Positions 8,443-16,370 of a stretch of 64,000 nt of DNA are shown piece after piece. A model generated the notes under the pieces. The model was not told the origin of the DNA and did not search any database. It was given only the letters and a program-made list of their open reading frames with translations. The stretch comes from CBDDEH01 sp965226865 (GTDB lineage: Bacteria; Chloroflexota; Dehalococcoidia; Lucifugimonadales; JAGWBF01). The stretch covers positions 868,001 through 932,000 of the forward strand of contig CBDDEH010000004.1 of assembly GCA_965226865.1 (NCBI GenBank), given 5' to 3'. The first letter of the stretch is position 1; every line of letters starts with the position of its first letter. The translations under genes were made by a program, and so were the position numbers.

Positions 8443-8802
8443 TTGACTAGAGCAAAAAACAGCGTTGCCAAGAAGCAGAGGCATAAGAAGATCCTGGCAC
8501 AAGCCAGGGGCTACCAAGGTTCGTCTCACCGCAACTACAAATGGGCTAAGGAAGCCTTGCTTCATGCTTGGAGCCATGCCTACCGCGACAGGCGGCTGCG
8601 GAAGAGAGACTTTCGCAGCCTGTGGATACTTCGAATAGGAGCTGCTTCCCGGCAGGCGGGTCTAACCTACAGCCAATTCGTACATGGCCTTAAGAATGCG
8701 AAAGTGGACATAAACCGCAAGATGCTGGCCGAGATGGCCGTCAAGGACCCTCGTGGTTTCCGGCAGCTAGTAGCTACGGCCCAAGAGCACCTGGCAGTCT
8801 GA
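8443..8802 (+). CDS. rplT: 50S ribosomal protein L20
   Basis: L20 binds 23S rRNA early in 50S assembly and in many bacteria represses its own infC-rpmI-rplT operon. The 119-residue protein has the usual form. It starts at TTG 8443 with TRAKNSVAKKQRHKKILAQA, has the conserved GYQGSSHRNYKWA (family: GYRGRRSRxxRxA) and DRRLRKRDFRSLWI, and a C-terminal L20 globular end. It is the last gene of the cluster and is followed by a near-perfect terminator. No separate L20 leader structure was recognised. Confidence 0.96.
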   Translation: MTRAKNSVAKKQRHKKILAQARGYQGSSHRNYKWAKEALLHAWSHAYRDRRLRKRDFRSLWILRIGAASRQAGLTYSQFVHGLKNAKVDINRKMLAEMAVKDPRGFRQLVATAQEHLAV

Positions 8803-8827
8803 AACTAATTATTTGGACTAAAGGCCG

Positions 8828-8857
8828 ACAGGCAACCTGATCAGGTTGCCTGTTTTT
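8828..8857 (+). terminator. Intrinsic terminator of thrS-infC-rpmI-rplT
   Basis: A perfect palindrome with 13-base arms, ACAGGCAACCTGA paired with its complement, and a T-run at 8853-8857. It lies 26 bases after the rplT stop and separates the operon from the convergent SCO1 gene. Confidence 0.93.
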
Positions 8858-8875
8858 ACGTCCTTAAATACCACA

Positions 8876-9562
8876 TCAGCCGAGGAGCATCCGGATATCG
8901 TGCACCAGGGGAATAGGGTCTAAAGACAGGTTAGTAAACACTGCTCGCCGGTACCCCTTCCGGTCTATCAGGAATACCAGGGCGGTGTGGCCAACTAGAT
9001 AGCCCTCGACGTGGTTTGCCAGTTCTTGATCTAGGCCTTCGTCCAGTTCTATCTCAATGTCCTCATCTGGGCTGCCTTCGCCATCCTGATATTCATCGGA
9101 ATCTGACCCACCCCGAATTGGCGCCACCCAGTATGACTTCCACACCGACTTGAGTTCCTCTTCTGTGCCGGTGAGGAAACGCCACCTGTCTTGCATGTCC
9201 CGGTCCTTGGAATACTCATGTATCTTCTCTATCGAGTCTCTGGCTGGGTCTACCGAGATGGCCAGGAACTCGACCTCTTCAGCGTCGCTTCCCAGGAGGA
9301 CGTGGGTCCGGTGAAGGGTCTCAGTAACAATAGGACATATATCGGGACAGCTTGTATAAAGAAAGGTGAGGACTACTGGCTTGCCCAAATAGTCCGACAG
9401 GCTAACCGCCTGACCGAGCTGGTCGCGAAGCTGAAACGGTGGCGCGGTATCAGGGGTGCCGAGAGCGGTTCCCCGGAAGGATTCAGACCCAGAACACGCT
9501 GTAGCCAGTAGTGCCAGGACAAGGAGACCACCGGTGATTCCGAGAACCTTTGTCCGCCTCAT
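8876..9562 (-). CDS. SCO1/SenC/PrrC family copper chaperone lipoprotein
   Basis: A 228-residue lipoprotein. The signal sequence ends in LLATAC with Cys23 as lipid anchor, followed by a thioredoxin-like fold. The copper-binding pair is Cys72 and Cys76 in TSCPDICP, and the distal His is in LVGHTALVF. SCO proteins deliver copper to the CuA centre of cytochrome c oxidase subunit II, which fits the oxidase genes directly upstream on the same strand. An unusual acidic insert (roughly residues 155-185, rich in D and E) lies between the catalytic pair and the His. Acting outside the membrane is expected. Confidence 0.92.
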   Translation of the reverse strand: MRRTKVLGITGGLLVLALLATACSGSESFRGTALGTPDTAPPFQLRDQLGQAVSLSDYLGKPVVLTFLYTSCPDICPIVTETLHRTHVLLGSDAEEVEFLAISVDPARDSIEKIHEYSKDRDMQDRWRFLTGTEEELKSVWKSYWVAPIRGGSDSDEYQDGEGSPDEDIEIELDEGLDQELANHVEGYLVGHTALVFLIDRKGYRRAVFTNLSLDPIPLVHDIRMLLG

Positions 9563-9586
9563 CCAGCTATCCAGCCTTTACCATTT

Positions 9587-9973
9587 CTAATATTTGGATA
9601 TGCTCAGGCTTAGCGCAGTTATGGGTACGCCGACTACCAGAAGGACGCCGATCACGATTGCCCCTGCTTCACCCATGGCCGTCTCCCCCAAAAATATGAA
9701 TGATAGTCCCAGGCCTCCGCCCACGATAAGGATGAACTGCAATGCCAGCAGGGGTGATACCACAGAGATGAAAAGCCGCTTATTACTACGTGCCAGGAGA
9801 GTCATCACTATGGTAAGGAATACCAAGATGGCTGCAAAGTATGCCCATGTTAGGACCATCAACTCTTTATCGGAAAAATCCGAGCGATTTTGGAAGAGGT
9901 CGGGAACTCGAACGAAAATTAGATAGATCACTATTCCAAGGGAGACTAGTGCCAAACTAAGTGGTCTACACAA
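9587..9973 (-). CDS. Hypothetical four-helix membrane protein in the oxidase cluster
   Basis: A 128-residue hydrophobic protein with about four predicted membrane segments (near residues 5-20, 40-60, 68-88 and 98-120). I do not recognise a family. It sits between ctaG and SCO1 on the same strand, with only ten bases to ctaG, so it is probably co-transcribed and may be a small oxidase-associated or assembly membrane protein. That role is inference from position alone. Confidence 0.6.
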   Translation of the reverse strand: MCRPLSLALVSLGIVIYLIFVRVPDLFQNRSDFSDKELMVLTWAYFAAILVFLTIVMTLLARSNKRLFISVVSPLLALQFILIVGGGLGLSFIFLGETAMGEAGAIVIGVLLVVGVPITALSLSISKY

Positions 9974-9982
9974 CTTATTCTC

Positions 9983-10813
9983 CTACTTTGCCAGGCTTAT
10001 CTTTTCGAGTCCCCTCGCTGGTTGTCGGTTTTTGGCTTCTTCCTGATTGGCCCATACGAGGAATACGATGACAACGGTTAACAAAAATGCTAGGCCGCCA
10101 GGCACCCACATGATGAGTCCACCTAGCTGCTGGTCTGATTTGGGGGACAGGTCCCACACACGGGGTGCCACAGCATACCCTGAGTACAATATGCGATCCG
10201 AAAAGGCGATGATCGCTCCAAGTAGCGACGGCACGGTCGGTTGTAGAAACAGGTAAACCGTCTGTATCAGATATGAGGATCTAGGAAGCTCCGGCATCGG
10301 GCTCAATATTGGCCACCACAGAATAAATCCTGACACAATAAACATCAGATGCTCTATAACGTGCGCCGCCCTGCTTTCCAGGGTCAGGTCGTATAGAGCG
10401 GGGACGTGCCACATGGCAAAGATTACGTTAAACAGAAAAAAAGCGACAACTGGCTGGGTCAAGAATCGAACTGTTGCCATGATCCACCGTGGGCGGATTA
10501 GCGGTCTCAGGAGCCAGTCAGGTGTTCCCAGCAGCAACAACGGGGGAGCAACCAGGATAAGCAATAGATGCTGTATCATATGTGCGCTGAACAAATAGTT
10601 GTCTCCAAGCTCGTGAAGTGGAGACAGTAGGGCAACGAACAGGACGAATACTCCCGCCAGAAAGGCGATCACTTTGGTAGAATCCACCTCCTCAGCCCAC
10701 CCGAACCGCTGACGAAGGGGACCGACAGCGAACAGGTACCCTACGGTGAGGGCAAGCAGCCCAGCGATTACGCTCGGGTGAGTATGCCAGTCTGTCCAGG
10801 AGAATTCGGCCAA
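9983..10813 (-). CDS. ctaG: CtaG/caa3-type cytochrome c oxidase assembly factor
   Basis: A 276-residue membrane protein of the caa3_CtaG family (PF09678 type), required for caa3 oxidase assembly in Bacillus. About seven hydrophobic helices are present. Family-like elements are LSPLHELGDNYLFSAHMIQH, WHVPALYDLTL and HVIEHLMFIVSGFILWWPI, with conserved histidines likely involved in copper or heme handling. It follows the fused subunit IV gene by 16 bases. It is not the Cox11-type CtaG of proteobacteria. Confidence 0.92.
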   Translation of the reverse strand: MAEFSWTDWHTHPSVIAGLLALTVGYLFAVGPLRQRFGWAEEVDSTKVIAFLAGVFVLFVALLSPLHELGDNYLFSAHMIQHLLLILVAPPLLLLGTPDWLLRPLIRPRWIMATVRFLTQPVVAFFLFNVIFAMWHVPALYDLTLESRAAHVIEHLMFIVSGFILWWPILSPMPELPRSSYLIQTVYLFLQPTVPSLLGAIIAFSDRILYSGYAVAPRVWDLSPKSDQQLGGLIMWVPGGLAFLLTVVIVFLVWANQEEAKNRQPARGLEKISLAK

Positions 10814-10829
10814 GTATTACACCTCGCCC

Positions 10830-11546
10830 TTAGTTCTGTGCAAGCAGGAATTCGACCAACGCATCGACCTGGGCAACGGTAAGCCCTTCCGTAATGGAGG
10901 ATGTCATCAGCCCTGGAGTCGCTCTCTCCACGCCCTCGGCAATGTGCTCTTCGGGTAATTTGATGGACTCCCTGATGTACTCCTCTGCCGAAAACCCTGG
11001 TTTTCTCGTAGCCGCGTCAGTTCCGACATGGGTCAGGTCTGGTCCAGTCAACCCCCCGGATATCCCCTCAATGACATGGCATTGGCTGCACCAGAGTGCC
11101 TGTGGTCCTGCGTTGGATGGCGGCGATAGGAAAAGCTCCTGTCCGGTTTGCGGCTCAGAGGGTGCGGCGGTTCCTCCCGGAGTTACGGTCTCGGAAGGAA
11201 GGCCACCATCGACGACGGCCTGTTCCTCAGGAGGGTTCGCCTTGGCGGACAACACCTGAAACAGGGACATTAGCCCTACGACAACGGCCACAGCTAGAAG
11301 CAAGCCTCCCACGAATGCCCCCGAAAAAAACCTGTTGTCCATTTTCAGGTGCATATAAAACATTATCACGAGGGTGAACTTGGCCAATGACAGGAGCAAG
11401 AAAATGGGCACGAAGGCAGGCTTCAGTGGGTCTATATAAAATACGACCACCTCGATTGCCGTAAGGGCGATCAGTACAGCAGCCACCTTGAGGTAAGTCA
11501 TAGGAGTGGGATGGGATGCCGCTTGAGCTCGCTGCCTAGAGATCAC
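10830..11546 (-). CDS. Fused cytochrome c oxidase subunit IV and cytochrome c domain
   Basis: A 238-residue two-part protein. Residues about 17-98 form the three-helix small oxidase subunit IV (prokaryotic COX4 type): TYLKVAAVLIALTAIEVVVF, then KFTLVIMFYMHLKMD. A Pro/Glu-rich linker (about 102-135) leads to a c-type cytochrome domain with heme motif CSQCH (Cys153, Cys156, His157) and a likely axial Met214 in PGLMTSSITEG. The heme domain would face the outside. Subunit IV is normally a separate small protein without heme. Since CoxB here also has a heme c, the complex could hold two tethered cytochromes. A later start at MTYLK is possible. Confidence 0.85.
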   Translation of the reverse strand: MISRQRAQAASHPTPMTYLKVAAVLIALTAIEVVVFYIDPLKPAFVPIFLLLSLAKFTLVIMFYMHLKMDNRFFSGAFVGGLLLAVAVVVGLMSLFQVLSAKANPPEEQAVVDGGLPSETVTPGGTAAPSEPQTGQELFLSPPSNAGPQALWCSQCHVIEGISGGLTGPDLTHVGTDAATRKPGFSAEEYIRESIKLPEEHIAEGVERATPGLMTSSITEGLTVAQVDALVEFLLAQN

Positions 11547-11600
11547 GGGAGTTCCTCAGGGCAACGATTCTAGATCTTCGAAATTTTTCATCACAGCGCA

Positions 11601-12305
11601 CTAGGTCACACCCACTCCTATGAGATACACCACTGCGAATATTACGATCCAGACTATGTCGACAAAGTGCCAGTATAGTGCCGCGAGGTCCAGGCTAAGT
11701 GCTTGTCGATCCGTTAGTTGCCTTTCAGCTTTTCTCCCGCCGAGAAGAGAATACCCGAAGATAGAGAGGAGCCAGATTACCCCGATCGTTACGTGAGCTC
11801 CGTGAAACCCGGTAAGGGTGAAAAAGGTCGAGCCGAATAGGTTGGTCTTTGGCGTGAGTCCATACGGCTCTTCGTACTCTTCGGCGCCGTGTAGGCATTC
11901 TTCTACCTGAGAGTCAGCGGTGCAGGGGACAACCCGCTCATGGTTGGCGAACTCGTAGAATTCGAACATTTGAAAGGCCAGGAAAGTGGTGCCTAGCAAA
12001 GCTGTGGAAACCAACCATATCCGGAAGCCCCTCATGTCTCTTCGAGTCAGGGCAGCGTAAGCCAGGACCATTGACATGCTGCTCATTAGTAGGACGAAGG
12101 TGCTGACTGACGTGGTGAGAATGCTAAAAACGTCTTCTGGAAAGGGGCCCACCAGGCTTTGGCCACGGTATATCAGGTAGGTCGAGATAAGCGATCCGAA
12201 GAAAAGGCAGTCGGAGCCTAGGAAGACCCACATCAGCATCTTGCGGTGATTAATGCCGGTAGTGGTCTCCTCTAATGCATGGTCAGAAGTAGCTGGGTGC
12301 TCCAA
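11601..12305 (-). CDS. ctaE: Cytochrome c oxidase subunit III
   Basis: A 234-residue heme-copper oxidase subunit III. It has the hallmark segment HRKMLMWVFLGSDCLFFGSL near the N-terminus, the conserved Glu-containing helix around FLAFQMFEFYEF, and the C-terminal GFHGAHVTIGVIWLL and YWHFVDIVWIVIFAVVYL that define the family. A hydrophilic insertion of about 30 residues with three Cys (VVPCTADSQVEECLHG) lies between helices and is unusual. It overlaps no neighbour; ten bases separate it from subunit I. Confidence 0.94.
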   Translation of the reverse strand: MEHPATSDHALEETTTGINHRKMLMWVFLGSDCLFFGSLISTYLIYRGQSLVGPFPEDVFSILTTSVSTFVLLMSSMSMVLAYAALTRRDMRGFRIWLVSTALLGTTFLAFQMFEFYEFANHERVVPCTADSQVEECLHGAEEYEEPYGLTPKTNLFGSTFFTLTGFHGAHVTIGVIWLLSIFGYSLLGGRKAERQLTDRQALSLDLAALYWHFVDIVWIVIFAVVYLIGVGVT

Positions 12306-12314
12306 ATCGCTCCT

Positions 12315-14234
12315 CTATGCTTCTTCGTCTTCAGATTCGGGCTCAGATGCGGGCTCGAATGACCATGCGTACACAGCCAGCGTAGCGACAGCCAGCCCCC
12401 CAACTGTGAGGGCCCAGGTGGCGCCGTCATGGAAGACTACTCCGAACCCCGCTAACGTTAGTCCAATGCCGACGATAATCGGGTAATAAGAGAGACCTGG
12501 TAGATGGATGGCATGGCCTCCATGCTCCGTCTCGCTGTCGTGGGCAGCCTCGACCATTTCTTCGGTTCCGGACGCTCCACCAACTGGTACAGGAGCGCCG
12601 TGGTCTTCAGGTCCGTATTTCTGTTCCCAATAAGGGTCACGGCCGTGAACCGTGGGTATTTCGTCGAAGTTGTGCACTGGCGGTGGGGAAGGTATAGACC
12701 ATTCTAGAGTCCTTCCATCCCATGGGTCACTCGGCGCGCGCGGTCCTTTCCGTAGTGATCGAAAGGCATTGAGTAGGAATATCAATGTCGCCAGGCCCAT
12801 AAGGAACGCACCGACGGTGGCCACCTCGTTCCACCTGTCCCAACCCATGCCCTCTTGGTAGGTGTAAATTCTGCGAGGCATTCCATCCAATCCCAAAAAG
12901 TGCATTGGGAAAAATGTGACGTTAAAACCTGTGAAGGTAAGCCAGAAATGAAGCTTGCCCAGGGGTTCACTCATGAGCCTGCCGGTTATCTTCGGCCACC
13001 AGTAATAGAGTCCCGCAAAGAGGGCAAAAATACTGCCGCCAAACAGGACGTAATGTATATGGGCCACGATGAAGTATGTGTCTTGCTGCTGGGCGTCCGA
13101 TGGTGACGACGAGTGCATCACACCGCTAATGCCGCCTATGATGAACATGGCGATGAAGCCAACCGCAAATAGCAGAGGAGTTTTGATGTCGACGGATCCC
13201 CCCCATAGCGTCCCGATCCAGTTGAATATCTTTACACCTGTCGGTATTGCTATTGCCATTGTGGAGATAGCAAACACAGAGTTGGCAAATGGACCCAGGC
13301 CCACGGTAAACATATGATGGCTCCACACACCCCAACCCATGAACCCAATGACTACGCCTGAAAGCACTATCACAGAGTACCCGAACAACGGCTTGCGGGA
13401 AAACGTAGGTAAGATCTCAGAGATTACCCCCATAGCGGGTAGAATCAGAATGTAAACCTCCGGGTGTCCGAACACCCAGAACAAGTGTTGCCACAATACT
13501 GGGTCCCCACCACCTGCCGGGCTGAAGAAGTTGGTTCCAAAGGTGCGATCAAATAGCAGCAGCAGCAGAGCCACCGTAATAACCGGGAATGCCAGGATGA
13601 TTAGAAAAGAAGTTACCAGGGTCATCCATACGAACACCGGCATGCGCATCAGGGACATACCAGGGGCCCGCATGTTGATTATTGTGACGATAAAGTTGAA
13701 GCCCGCCGCCATAGAAGCGGTGCCCAGCACCAGCAGCCCGGTGGTATAGAAGTCTATGCCTCTACCGGCATTGAATGTCTCTTCAGTCAGGTTTGAATAG
13801 GCGAACCAGCCGGCGTTGGGGGAGGCTCCCACTAACCAGCCAGCGTTGAGGAGGATTCCGCCACCCAGAAAGGTCCAGTAGCTGAAGGCGTTCAAGCGGG
13901 GGAACGCAACGTCTCTGGCGCCGATCATCAGAGGGATCATGAAGTTAAAGAAAGCTGCCGTGAGGGGCATTATGGCCAGAAAGATCATTGTCAGGCCGTG
14001 CATGGTGAAAAGCTGGCTAAATACCTCGGGGCTGACAACGTCCTGCTCAGGACGCGCCAACTGAATGCGCATGATAAGCGCTTCTACACCGCCTAAGATG
14101 AAAAATATGAACGCGGTGACTCCGTAGAGTATTCCTATCCTCTTATGATCGACGGTCGTAATCCAGCCCCATACGCCTTCGTAGCTCGTCGGTCTTCGTA
14201 GAGCTTGAGTTACCGTGTCAGTAAGCGTTACGAT
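12315..14234 (-). CDS. ctaD: Cytochrome c oxidase subunit I, apparent AUC start
   Basis: The catalytic, proton-pumping subunit of an aa3/caa3 oxidase. Heme a and heme a3/CuB ligands are visible in QLFTMHGLTMIF, HPEVYILILPAMG (the His-Tyr pair), SHHMFTVG and AHIHYVLFGG. The first ATG (14072) would remove the universal N-terminus. Upstream, in frame, the sequence reads WGWITTVDHKRIGILYG and then TQALRRPTSYEG, but no ATG, GTG or TTG occurs before the in-frame TGA just beyond position 14246. ATC at 14234-14232 follows GGAGG (14241-14245) by six bases and is the best initiator, giving 639 residues. A sequencing indel near 14235 is the alternative. The C-terminus adds a Pro/Glu-rich linker and two extra hydrophobic helices. 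Confidence 0.92.
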   Translation of the reverse strand: MVTLTDTVTQALRRPTSYEGVWGWITTVDHKRIGILYGVTAFIFFILGGVEALIMRIQLARPEQDVVSPEVFSQLFTMHGLTMIFLAIMPLTAAFFNFMIPLMIGARDVAFPRLNAFSYWTFLGGGILLNAGWLVGASPNAGWFAYSNLTEETFNAGRGIDFYTTGLLVLGTASMAAGFNFIVTIINMRAPGMSLMRMPVFVWMTLVTSFLIILAFPVITVALLLLLFDRTFGTNFFSPAGGGDPVLWQHLFWVFGHPEVYILILPAMGVISEILPTFSRKPLFGYSVIVLSGVVIGFMGWGVWSHHMFTVGLGPFANSVFAISTMAIAIPTGVKIFNWIGTLWGGSVDIKTPLLFAVGFIAMFIIGGISGVMHSSSPSDAQQQDTYFIVAHIHYVLFGGSIFALFAGLYYWWPKITGRLMSEPLGKLHFWLTFTGFNVTFFPMHFLGLDGMPRRIYTYQEGMGWDRWNEVATVGAFLMGLATLIFLLNAFRSLRKGPRAPSDPWDGRTLEWSIPSPPPVHNFDEIPTVHGRDPYWEQKYGPEDHGAPVPVGGASGTEEMVEAAHDSETEHGGHAIHLPGLSYYPIIVGIGLTLAGFGVVFHDGATWALTVGGLAVATLAVYAWSFEPASEPESEDEEA

Positions 14235-14240
14235 CGGCCA

Positions 14241-14245
14241 CCTCC
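14241..14245 (-). promoter_or_regulatory. GGAGG ribosome binding site deciding the ctaD start
   Basis: A strong Shine-Dalgarno sequence six bases upstream of ATC 14234. It supports initiation at a non-canonical codon there, because no ATG/GTG/TTG in the ctaD frame follows it before the conserved N-terminal motif. ATG 14257 and GTG 14254 upstream are in another frame that stops after about ten codons. Confidence 0.5.
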
Positions 14246-14316
14246 GATGTCACCATCGCGCTCAATTGGGCGCCAGCTCAGGTTCCTCATTATATAGCGA
14301 GTCGATCCCATTTACG

Positions 14317-15423
14317 TTACTTCAGACTCAATAGATACGCGGCCAAATCAGAGACATCCTCTTCACTCAATTTGGTGTTCGGGTCGATGTAAACATTGGC
14401 CAGCTCCGCCATTCGGTTCCCTTCTTTTAAGTCATCTGGGTCACGTAGCCATTTCTTTAGATTGTCCTCGGTAAGCTCCAGTGTCCCAGCGGCAAGAGTC
14501 GTCCGCGAACCTAAGTTTGTGAGGTTGGGAGCCGGAAATCGGAGTTCGCCGTTTTCGAATGCTTGTTTCAGGGATTGTCTAACCCCCGAACTTGCTGGCC
14601 CGTCGGACTTATGGCAGAGCAAGCACCCACGGCTCGCGAACAACTGGAACCCTCTGGCTTCTGGTCCGTCGGTAGGAGGGGGACGTGCGGCAATCTCCTT
14701 GTACTGGGCAACCCATGCGTCAAAGTCCCCTTGCTCCTGAACAATGACCCGAAGTCCCATCAGTGCGTGCGCCACTCCACAGAACTCGGCACATTGCCCG
14801 TAGAAGGTCCCCGTCCTTGTGGCGGTGAATTGCATTTTGTTGGTATTCCTGGGAATTACGTCTACCTTACCCGCCAGCTTGGGAATCCAGAAGCTATGGA
14901 TTACGTCGTCTGATCTTAAATTCACTTTTATCTGAGTATTGACGGGTATGTGCATCTCGTTGGCGGTAATTACGTCCTGCTCAGGATAGTCGAATTCCCA
15001 CCACCATTGGTGCCCCGTTACGTTCACCTCTAGGGCACCCTCACCCGGCGTCTCGGCAATATCGAAAATATAGATTATGGTCGGCACAGCGATAACTGCC
15101 AGCACTAAGGCAGGTGCTATGGTCCAGCCGACTTCTAATCGCATATTCCCGTGGACTTGCGCTGGAATCTGCTGGTCTCCCTTTTTCCTCCTGTAACGAA
15201 AGACCGCATATATCAAAACGCCTTCTACCGCGACGAAGACGACAACCGCAGCCCAGAAGATTATTAGGAACAGGTCTCTTTGTTTTTCGGCGACAGGGCC
15301 GGCGGGGTCGAAGGTGGACTGGTTATGGGACGGAGTGCAGCTTGCCAGAAGCAGAATGGATGCTACCCCAACCAGTATTGCCAACGATTTGAAGGACAGA
15401 AAGTGGCCGACCATGCGGTTCAT
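14317..15423 (-). CDS. ctaC: Cytochrome c oxidase subunit II with heme c domain (caa3 type)
   Basis: A 368-residue lipoprotein with signal peptide and lipid Cys29 (LLLASC), two membrane helices (about 50-75 and 100-122) and the cupredoxin CuA domain. CuA ligands can be read as His176, Cys211, Glu213, Cys215, His219 and Met222 in YGQCAEFCGVAHALM. A C-terminal cytochrome c domain has CLLCH (Cys267, Cys270, His271), which makes this a caa3-type enzyme oxidising a small cytochrome or accepting electrons directly. The start overlaps the ctaB stop by four bases, so the two genes are translationally coupled. Confidence 0.95.
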   Translation of the reverse strand: MNRMVGHFLSFKSLAILVGVASILLLASCTPSHNQSTFDPAGPVAEKQRDLFLIIFWAAVVVFVAVEGVLIYAVFRYRRKKGDQQIPAQVHGNMRLEVGWTIAPALVLAVIAVPTIIYIFDIAETPGEGALEVNVTGHQWWWEFDYPEQDVITANEMHIPVNTQIKVNLRSDDVIHSFWIPKLAGKVDVIPRNTNKMQFTATRTGTFYGQCAEFCGVAHALMGLRVIVQEQGDFDAWVAQYKEIAARPPPTDGPEARGFQLFASRGCLLCHKSDGPASSGVRQSLKQAFENGELRFPAPNLTNLGSRTTLAAGTLELTEDNLKKWLRDPDDLKEGNRMAELANVYIDPNTKLSEEDVSDLAAYLLSLK

Positions 15424-16370
15424 AGCCGCACCACACTATCGACCATTATCGCAACGAATATCGTCATGAGGTAGAACAGAGAGTAGAAGTACAGTCGGCG
15501 TTCCTGCCGTCTGCTCGTGTTGATTTCATGGCCGTTAGTTGCGGCAAGACGCCATGACATCCTAATGTACATCGCTCCGAAAATCACCGCGGTGGCCAGA
15601 TAGAGCCATCCGACCGAGCTGGTTACATACAAGACCAACGATATGGCGACCAGCGCCAGGGTGTAGTGAAATATGCTTCGCCGAGTTGCGGCGACCCCGC
15701 TTACCACTGGTAGCATAGGTACATTGGCCTTGGCGTAGTCCTCTTTTATGAGCAAAGCCAGCGCCCAAAAGTGGGCCGGCGTCCAAAGAAATATGATCCC
15801 AAAGAGCACCAGCGCCGGGATATCCAAGCTCCCAGTTACCGCAGCCCACCCAGCCAGTGGTGGAACCGCTCCGGCAGCGCCTCCGATAACGATATTCTGA
15901 GGGGTGGAGCGCTTTAGCCAAATGGTGTAAACGAACACGTACAGAAGGGTTCCGATCAGGGTGAGCGCAGCAGTAAGCAAGTTCACATACGCAGCCAGCA
16001 GGCTAAAAGCGAATATATTCATCAATATGCCAAAAGTCATAGCCGAGGGGGGTGAGACCCTACCCCCTGGTAACGGCCTGTAGCGTGTGCGGGACATCAG
16101 CTCGTCTATGTCCCTGTCGAGATAATGGTTAATAGCGCCTGCGCCACCTGCTGCTGCTGCTCCGCCGATCATTAGCAGGAGGGTTGCACTTACCGGAGGT
16201 GACCCCTCTGAAGCGAGGAATATCCCCCCGAGTGCCGTAATCAGAAGAAGTAGAATAATCGGAGGCTTTGTCAACGTGACGTAGTCGGCCAACAGCGATG
16301 CTGTAGCCACCCCAAAGGGTCTCGAGCCCCTTAGAGAATCTGGTTTAAGCATGACCGACGCCCCTGACAA
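15420..16370 (-). CDS. ctaB: Protoheme IX farnesyltransferase (heme O synthase)
   Basis: A UbiA-family polytopic prenyltransferase of up to 316 residues that farnesylates heme b to heme O. The diagnostic motif N-H-Y-L-D-R-D-I-D-E-L-M is followed by SRTRYRPLPGG, and TPQNIVIGGAAGAVPPLAGW carries the second conserved loop. About eight or nine hydrophobic helices are present. The start at 16370 overlaps ctaA by 26 bases; an in-frame ATG at 16352 (MLKPDSL) would leave an eight-base overlap and is equally possible. It supplies heme to the oxidase encoded next to it. Confidence 0.94.
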   Translation of the reverse strand: MSGASVMLKPDSLRGSRPFGVATASLLADYVTLTKPPIILLLLITALGGIFLASEGSPPVSATLLLMIGGAAAAGGAGAINHYLDRDIDELMSRTRYRPLPGGRVSPPSAMTFGILMNIFAFSLLAAYVNLLTAALTLIGTLLYVFVYTIWLKRSTPQNIVIGGAAGAVPPLAGWAAVTGSLDIPALVLFGIIFLWTPAHFWALALLIKEDYAKANVPMLPVVSGVAATRRSIFHYTLALVAISLVLYVTSSVGWLYLATAVIFGAMYIRMSWRLAATNGHEINTSRRQERRLYFYSLFYLMTIFVAIMVDSVVRL

